Origin: an uncultured Myxococcales bacterium
GTDB lineage: Bacteria; Myxococcota_A; UBA9042; CAIXZC01
DNA length: 64,000 bases
Assembly (NCBI GenBank): GCA_903895725.1
Contig: CAITUV010000086.1
Location: 31,161 to 95,160, forward strand
Direction: 5' to 3'
Positions 60,288 through 64,000 of this stretch are shown here, one piece after another; the stretch's first letter is position 1; every line of letters begins with the position of its first letter. The position numbers were made by a program, and so were the translations under genes. The notes under the pieces were generated by a model, which had not been told where the DNA came from, made no database searches, and worked only from the letters and a program-made list of their open reading frames with translations.

Positions 60288-60899
60288 CTCTGCACCTCCA
60301 ATTCGTTGACCCGGATGGAACCAGGATTGTGCCGGCTCCCCCACCCCGAAGCGCGAAACCGGCTTTGGAAGGCCGAAACACCCGCCCCGGCTTTCCTCAG
60401 CCATGGTCAAAGCAAGGGGCGTGCCAGTCCGCGAGGCGTCAACGCTGTCCGGCCGGACAGAGGGGCTCCGTCGGCTATGCGCAGCAGTGGTCGGAAGCGA
60501 GCGGCGGACCGCTACCGAATGACGCAGCGGCTTCCCGACGGATCGGCCGTGTGCTGAGCACATGCAGAATCGGCTCCAGGGAGCATGGCAGGCCGCTGCA
60601 TGCATGCGGAGCGTCCCTTGGACCACCACCGATCACCGCTTCAGCAAACCGTATCGCTCCGGCCGCGTCGCACACAGGCATTTCCATGATCTGGACCTCC
60701 CCGGCCGAAAAGCAGCGATCCAGTTCGCATTCATGTGAGAGGCTGGCAGAGCGACCGACCCTTGCAAAGCGTTTTCGGAGCACTCCAGATGACAACTGTT
60801 GTTTGCGAAACGCAAACCGGAGTTTGCTCCCAGATGCGGCAGAAGACTGTGCGGGATGTCGGCCGGGTCCTCACTTGGAGATCGTGCGGATGGCCGATT
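60288..60899. other. Gene-free 612-bp stretch
   Basis: Open frames here lack ribosome sites and show mixed composition. The visible structure is a perfect palindrome at 60801-60817 and a short AT-rich patch at 60785-60830. A promoter for the minus-strand coiled-coil gene should lie near 60290-60340, but no convincing hexamer pair is seen. Confidence 0.4.
60801..60817. promoter_or_regulatory. Perfect palindrome GTTTGCG-AAA-CGCAAAC
   Basis: A 7-3-7 perfect inverted repeat in an intergenic gap, typical of a dimeric regulator site. The nearest gene starts are 500 bp away on the minus strand (60287) and 950 bp on the minus strand (61748), so its target is unclear. Could also be a stem for a small RNA. 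Confidence 0.45.
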
Positions 60900-61748
60900 C
60901 TACGGCCACCACTCGCCGGCGACTCCGAGTCCCAGGAACCAACGGATATCGCCCCAACCATATCGGTCCCCAGCCCTGGAGATCCACGGGAAGTATGGGT
61001 ATCGCCACTCCTGTTCGAGAACCAGGTCCGGCCCGGTTTCGATGAGGAAACCGATGCGTACGCCGGCCTCAGGGCTTCCGGAAAGGAACTGCCACCCCAG
61101 TCGAAGAGGGACCACGACGTATTCCCCTGTCACGTAGTCATTGGCCTTCTCATCGTGAATATCTTCCGTATCCTTGCCCGCTCCCACGCAGCCGAACAGC
61201 TCGGACCGCCCGGTCACCGCCATGTGCACACGACCGGAAATGCTGAAGCCTCGGCGGTCCCAGTCCCCGCCGTCGAAGGCCTCATTGGGAGACCAGTTCG
61301 TCAGCGCTCCGTGGTGTTCGGCAGACAGACCCACCGAGACGGCCGGGGAGACCCTGAAACGAAGCCCCAGGGCGAATTGCTCTGCAACCGAGAACGGCCA
61401 CTGATTCCAGTCGGACCAGAAGGCGTGCCCCACGAACGCAGAGAGAGCGACGCAGTGGTTCTCCTCCGCCTGCACCGGTCCTCCGCCTCCGAGGCACCCC
61501 GCCAACACGACCAGCAGAAACAACCGCCGGGCCGCAACCGAGACGCCGAAGCTCGAAGCGTCGATCGAATTGAAGCTGAGCGCCACGGCCTCCACGTCGG
61601 ATTCCAACTTGCCGAGGACGATATCTCCGAGTTCGGTACTGGGCCGCACGCTCAGGTGGTGGAACTCGGAGGTTTTCCCGTGGAGGTCCGCCCAAATCGG
61701 CCCACATCTTCCTGTGACGAGTCCATGGAGCTTGGCAATGGTCGTCAT
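60900..61748 (-). CDS. Probable outer-membrane beta-barrel protein
   Basis: The frame has 282 codons. A lipoprotein-type or Sec signal lies unusually far in, at about residues 74-95 (RRLFLLVVLAGCLGGGGPVQA); the 73 residues before it may be artefact, and a GTG near residue 55 could be the true start. After it come alternating strands (AEQFALGLRFRVSPAVSVGL, RVHMAVTGRSELFGCVGAG, YVVVPLRLGWQFLSGS) ending in FLGLGVAGEWWP, as in OmpA-type or lipid A-associated small barrels. A C-terminal aromatic pair (WW) with P fits barrel assembly. Its function is unknown. Confidence 0.65.
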   Translation of the reverse strand: MTTIAKLHGLVTGRCGPIWADLHGKTSEFHHLSVRPSTELGDIVLGKLESDVEAVALSFNSIDASSFGVSVAARRLFLLVVLAGCLGGGGPVQAEENHCVALSAFVGHAFWSDWNQWPFSVAEQFALGLRFRVSPAVSVGLSAEHHGALTNWSPNEAFDGGDWDRRGFSISGRVHMAVTGRSELFGCVGAGKDTEDIHDEKANDYVTGEYVVVPLRLGWQFLSGSPEAGVRIGFLIETGPDLVLEQEWRYPYFPWISRAGDRYGWGDIRWFLGLGVAGEWWP

Positions 61749-62076
61749 TCCCGGTGATGCCCTCCGCTCGATGCACGTGGCTCATTATCGCGTTCTCGAA
61801 ACGGCGGGGCAAGGGAAATCAGGAGCGGTGAGCTGGGCCGTCGGGCAAGCGCTCTGCTCCGCCGTTGCCTCCCCAACGGCCGACGCACTCGGAGGCCGTT
61901 TGTATCGGTATGCGAAGTCACCCCCACGCTCTTGGGGAAGCCAGCAGCGCCCTATCCCCCCTGCGGCCCCGGGGCCGCAGGGTACCTTCCCCGGGTGGGG
62001 AAGGGGGCTGCACCCGGGCCGCCATCGGGGCACGAGACTACCAAGTTCAGCCGTGCCGACGGCCACCGCCTCAAGC

Positions 62077-62176
62077 GCCTCGGCCGTGGGGTTGCCCGCA
62101 ACATCGGCTTCGGGGGACGCCTCGGCCGTGGGGTTGCCCCCGCCAACGGCTTTGGGGGGCGCATCGGCCATGGAGC
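62077..62176. repeat. Intergenic repeat element, copy 4 (partial)
   Basis: Two full units and a fragment of the 40-bp family (GCCTCGGCCGTGGGGTTGCC..., a second with CGCCAACGGCTTTGGGGGGC and a third starting GCATCGGCCATGG). No inverted ends. Gap 61749-62302 holds no gene; the tandem heptamer below follows directly. Confidence 0.75.
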
Positions 62177-62190
62177 GGGAGCCTCTGGCC

Positions 62191-62218
62191 CACTGCTCAC
62201 TGCTCACTGCCCACTGCT
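62191..62218. repeat. Heptanucleotide repeat CACTGCY x4
   Basis: Units at 62191, 62198, 62205 and 62212 (the third has C at the last base). It ends 34 bp upstream of the likely -10 TAGAAT (62253) of the surface-repeat gene. Confidence 0.85.
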
Positions 62219-62302
62219 CACCACTTTCTGTTCCGCCTCGGCGCGAATCTGCTAGAATGGGTGGTCCTCGGGGGGAGACCCGGGGGACACGGGGGAGCGC
62301 GG

Positions 62303-63286
62303 ATGGAACCAAGGGCAGCATGGGGGGCGGTCTTGCTGGCGTCGGTCCTGGCAATCGCGCCGACCTTCGCCCGGGCGGAGGGGAAGGAGTACCACTACCG
62401 TCCGTTCGAGATCACGCTCTTCCCGCCGATCCAGTTCTTCCAGGCCCCGGACAAAGTGGTTGCAGGCCCCAGCATCAACGTCCTGTACGGAAGAACGGCT
62501 GTCGTCTACGGGGTCGAGGTCGGAGGCGTGCTCAACATCGAGCGGGACCGCTTCGCCGGGATCCAGGCGGGCCCCATCAACCTGGTAGGAGGACCATTCT
62601 ACGGGCTCCAGATCGGCGGGCTGGTGAACGTCATCGGCAAGTTGTACGGGATTGAGGTCGGAGGCCTGTGGAACAGCACCCGGGAGGGGGGCATCGGGCT
62701 CCAGGCCGGGGCGTTTATCAACCTGGCGGGGGACGACTTCGGCGGGTTGCAGCTGGGTACCGCCAATCTGGCCTCCGGCGACCTGGCCGGGGTCCAGATC
62801 TCCTGGACCTTCAATGGTGTCGGCGGGGACGTCGAGGGAATCCAGCTCGCACTGGGCAATGCCGTGGGTGGCGACTTGGCCGGCCTGCAGATCGGCCCGA
62901 TTCTCAACTGGGCCGTGCGGGACGTGTCGGGGGTCCAGCTCGGCATGGTCAACATCGCGGGCCGCGTTCCGGCAGCACTTGGGCAGCTCAGCAAGGCGTG
63001 GTCCAACCCCAACCCGTCGGATCGCAGCGAGGTTCGGGGGGTCCAGCTGGCACTGATCACGAACATCACGGCCACGGTGCAGGGGATCCAGATTGCGCCG
63101 GGCAACGTCACGGAGACCGTCACCGGGCTCCAGGTCGGGCTGGTGAATCACGCCACCCGGGTCAACGGCGCTCAGATCGGAGCCATGAACTTCTGCGCCG
63201 TGCTCAACGGGATCCAGATCGGAGGAATCAACGTGGCGACCGACAACTTCCTGCCGTTCATGCTGGGGCTCAATGTCGGATGGTAG
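62303..63286 (+). CDS. Surface-repeat protein of the LA_2272 type
   Basis: A 327-residue secreted protein (signal peptide ending FARA; G-rich ribosome site). It consists of about twelve imperfect repeats of 18-25 residues with the pattern G-[IVL]-[EQ]-[IVL]-[GA]-x-[LIVA]-N (VYGVEVGGVLN, FAGIQAGPIN, FYGLQIGGLVN, DLAGVQISWTFN, LNGIQIGGIN), ending with LGLNVGW. This matches the LA_2272 surface repeat proteins described in spirochaetes and others, likely beta-helical or barrel-like. Function unknown. Preceded by a 7-bp tandem repeat and a -10-like TAGAAT. Confidence 0.85.
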   Translation: MEPRAAWGAVLLASVLAIAPTFARAEGKEYHYRPFEITLFPPIQFFQAPDKVVAGPSINVLYGRTAVVYGVEVGGVLNIERDRFAGIQAGPINLVGGPFYGLQIGGLVNVIGKLYGIEVGGLWNSTREGGIGLQAGAFINLAGDDFGGLQLGTANLASGDLAGVQISWTFNGVGGDVEGIQLALGNAVGGDLAGLQIGPILNWAVRDVSGVQLGMVNIAGRVPAALGQLSKAWSNPNPSDRSEVRGVQLALITNITATVQGIQIAPGNVTETVTGLQVGLVNHATRVNGAQIGAMNFCAVLNGIQIGGINVATDNFLPFMLGLNVGW

Positions 63287-63371
63287 GTGATTCCTTGCCT
63301 CGTCCTCACACAATCGAAACGTTGACGTGGTCATGATGGGGCCGTTGACTTCCACCAGGAGGAGGGTGCCC

Positions 63372-64000
63372 ATGAAGAGCGGACTGTGGGTCGTTGTTGC
63401 GGTGTCGGTGCTGGCAGGGGTTACCCCGGTACGGGCCGGGGAGGGGAAAGGACCGTTCTACTTCGACGTGCCCGTGTCGGCCGTCCAGCTGACGTCGGGT
63501 GCGCTGCCGGAGGCCCCTCCCGGCACCTGTGACTGGCAGACCTTCCAGAGGAACCCGCCGGTCGTCCGTCTCAACGGCGCCGGCGAGGCTCACCTGGTCG
63601 GACCTCTCGACTACTGGGACTTCGGCCGGCAGCTCCGCCAGACCAGCCGCGTCGTGCTGGAATCGCCGGCAGCCGGCGACGTGAACGGCACGTTCGTCTT
63701 CCCGACGTGCCTGAAGCCGGGCGAGGTGGTGACGGTAGGGTTCAGGATTCCCGGGAAGGCGGCCACTGCGGAAGCCCGCACTGCGTTCTTCCAGGCCCGG
63801 GCCGACTGGTATGACGGGCTGGCCCGGCAAGGGATCCCGGGCGCTGCCTGGTTCCGCCATCAGGCCATGCTGGCCCGCTCGGGCGGCAAGCTCCCCGATG
63901 GCGTCGCGATGCCCGCCCAGGCCATGGTCCCGTCCGCCCCCGGGGACGAGCTGTCCCGCACCTTCGATCTGTTCACCGGGAACCGGGCGCTGGCCGAGAA
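63372..64000 (+). CDS. Secreted protein, truncated by window edge
   Basis: The ATG has GGAGGAGGG nine bases upstream and gives a Sec signal peptide (cleavage near PVRAGEG). The 209 visible residues are beta-rich at first (FYFDVPVSAVQLTSG, VVLESPAAGDVNGTFVFP) then helical (AEARTAFFQARADWYDGLA), with DLFTGNRALAE at the cut end. The piece resembles the start of large proteins with a conserved FTGxRALxENL segment, a domain I know only as unnamed. Gap of 85 bp from the surface-repeat gene and same strand, so probably one unit. Confidence 0.75.
   Translation, partial: MKSGLWVVVAVSVLAGVTPVRAGEGKGPFYFDVPVSAVQLTSGALPEAPPGTCDWQTFQRNPPVVRLNGAGEAHLVGPLDYWDFGRQLRQTSRVVLESPAAGDVNGTFVFPTCLKPGEVVTVGFRIPGKAATAEARTAFFQARADWYDGLARQGIPGAAWFRHQAMLARSGGKLPDGVAMPAQAMVPSAPGDELSRTFDLFTGNRALAE

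Noticed and set aside
60735..61757. A 340-codon plus-strand frame opposite the barrel protein
   Set aside because: Its product is polar with scattered Cys and no fold pattern, while the minus strand has alternating strands and a signal sequence.

Overview
The window is GC-rich (roughly two thirds G+C by eye) and densely packed with genes. It is chromosomal DNA of a Gram-negative bacterium, most likely a myxobacterium-like deltaproteobacterium (Myxococcota or a close relative). The case rests on many lipoproteins with clear lipoboxes, Asp/Pro-rich linkers followed by Cys-rich modules of the CGDDGCGGSCGTC type, PPC, kelch and PEGA domain proteins, an FHA-domain sigma54 activator, and pilin-like domains grafted onto other proteins. 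No rRNA, tRNA or CRISPR array was seen. No phage module, transposase or integrase was recognised.

Layout. 1-6.9 kb: four minus-strand surface lipoproteins, the first (cut by the window edge) with an HEXXH metallopeptidase motif. 7.2-16.6 kb: a protein quality-control block of lipoprotein HtrA-like protease, ClpB and HtpG, with an alcohol dehydrogenase and MutY between them. 16.7-23.1 kb: a LuxR-type regulator whose 5' part carries ten copies of a 7-bp repeat, then a plus-strand cluster of a family 2 glycosyltransferase, three small leaderless paralogues, a Cys-rich protein whose C-terminal two thirds is AT-rich and looks imported, and a lipoprotein with three pilin-like repeats. 23.7-32.0 kb: small membrane proteins, an OPT peptide transporter next to an M29-like aminopeptidase, lipoproteins, NadA, a degenerate trypsin-like protein and a PflX-like radical SAM protein. 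32-41 kb: calcium-binding-repeat lipoprotein, a lipoprotein with an internal pilin helix, a penicillin-binding transpeptidase, an APC permease, RidA, a SPOR protein and a sugar phosphate isomerase. 41-47.3 kb: a minus-strand run of PEGA protein, kelch lipoprotein, helical lipoprotein and PrmC. 47.4-55.7 kb: CPBP protease, ribosomal protein S21, VanZ-like protein, a 1207-residue Gly-rich fibre/adhesin, a methyltransferase, FolK and a flippase-like membrane protein. 55.8-64 kb: a coiled-coil surface protein, the FHA-sigma54 activator, a small coiled-coil protein, a beta-barrel candidate, a surface-repeat protein and a truncated secreted protein.

Several gaps hold a family of intergenic repeats. 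Two copies (about 14.09-14.46 and 23.18-23.53 kb) end in imperfect inverted repeats and carry three or four perfect or near-perfect 40-bp tandem units. Related partial copies lie at 57.9-58.1 and 62.08-62.18 kb. Heptanucleotide tandem repeats occur at three further places: inside the HtrA-like gene, inside the LuxR-type gene, and just upstream of the surface-repeat gene.

The most unusual region is 17.7-23.1 kb, where a GT2 enzyme, leaderless paralogues and a chimeric Cys-rich protein with a foreign-composition C-terminus sit together. I can describe this structure from the sequence but cannot assign its function.
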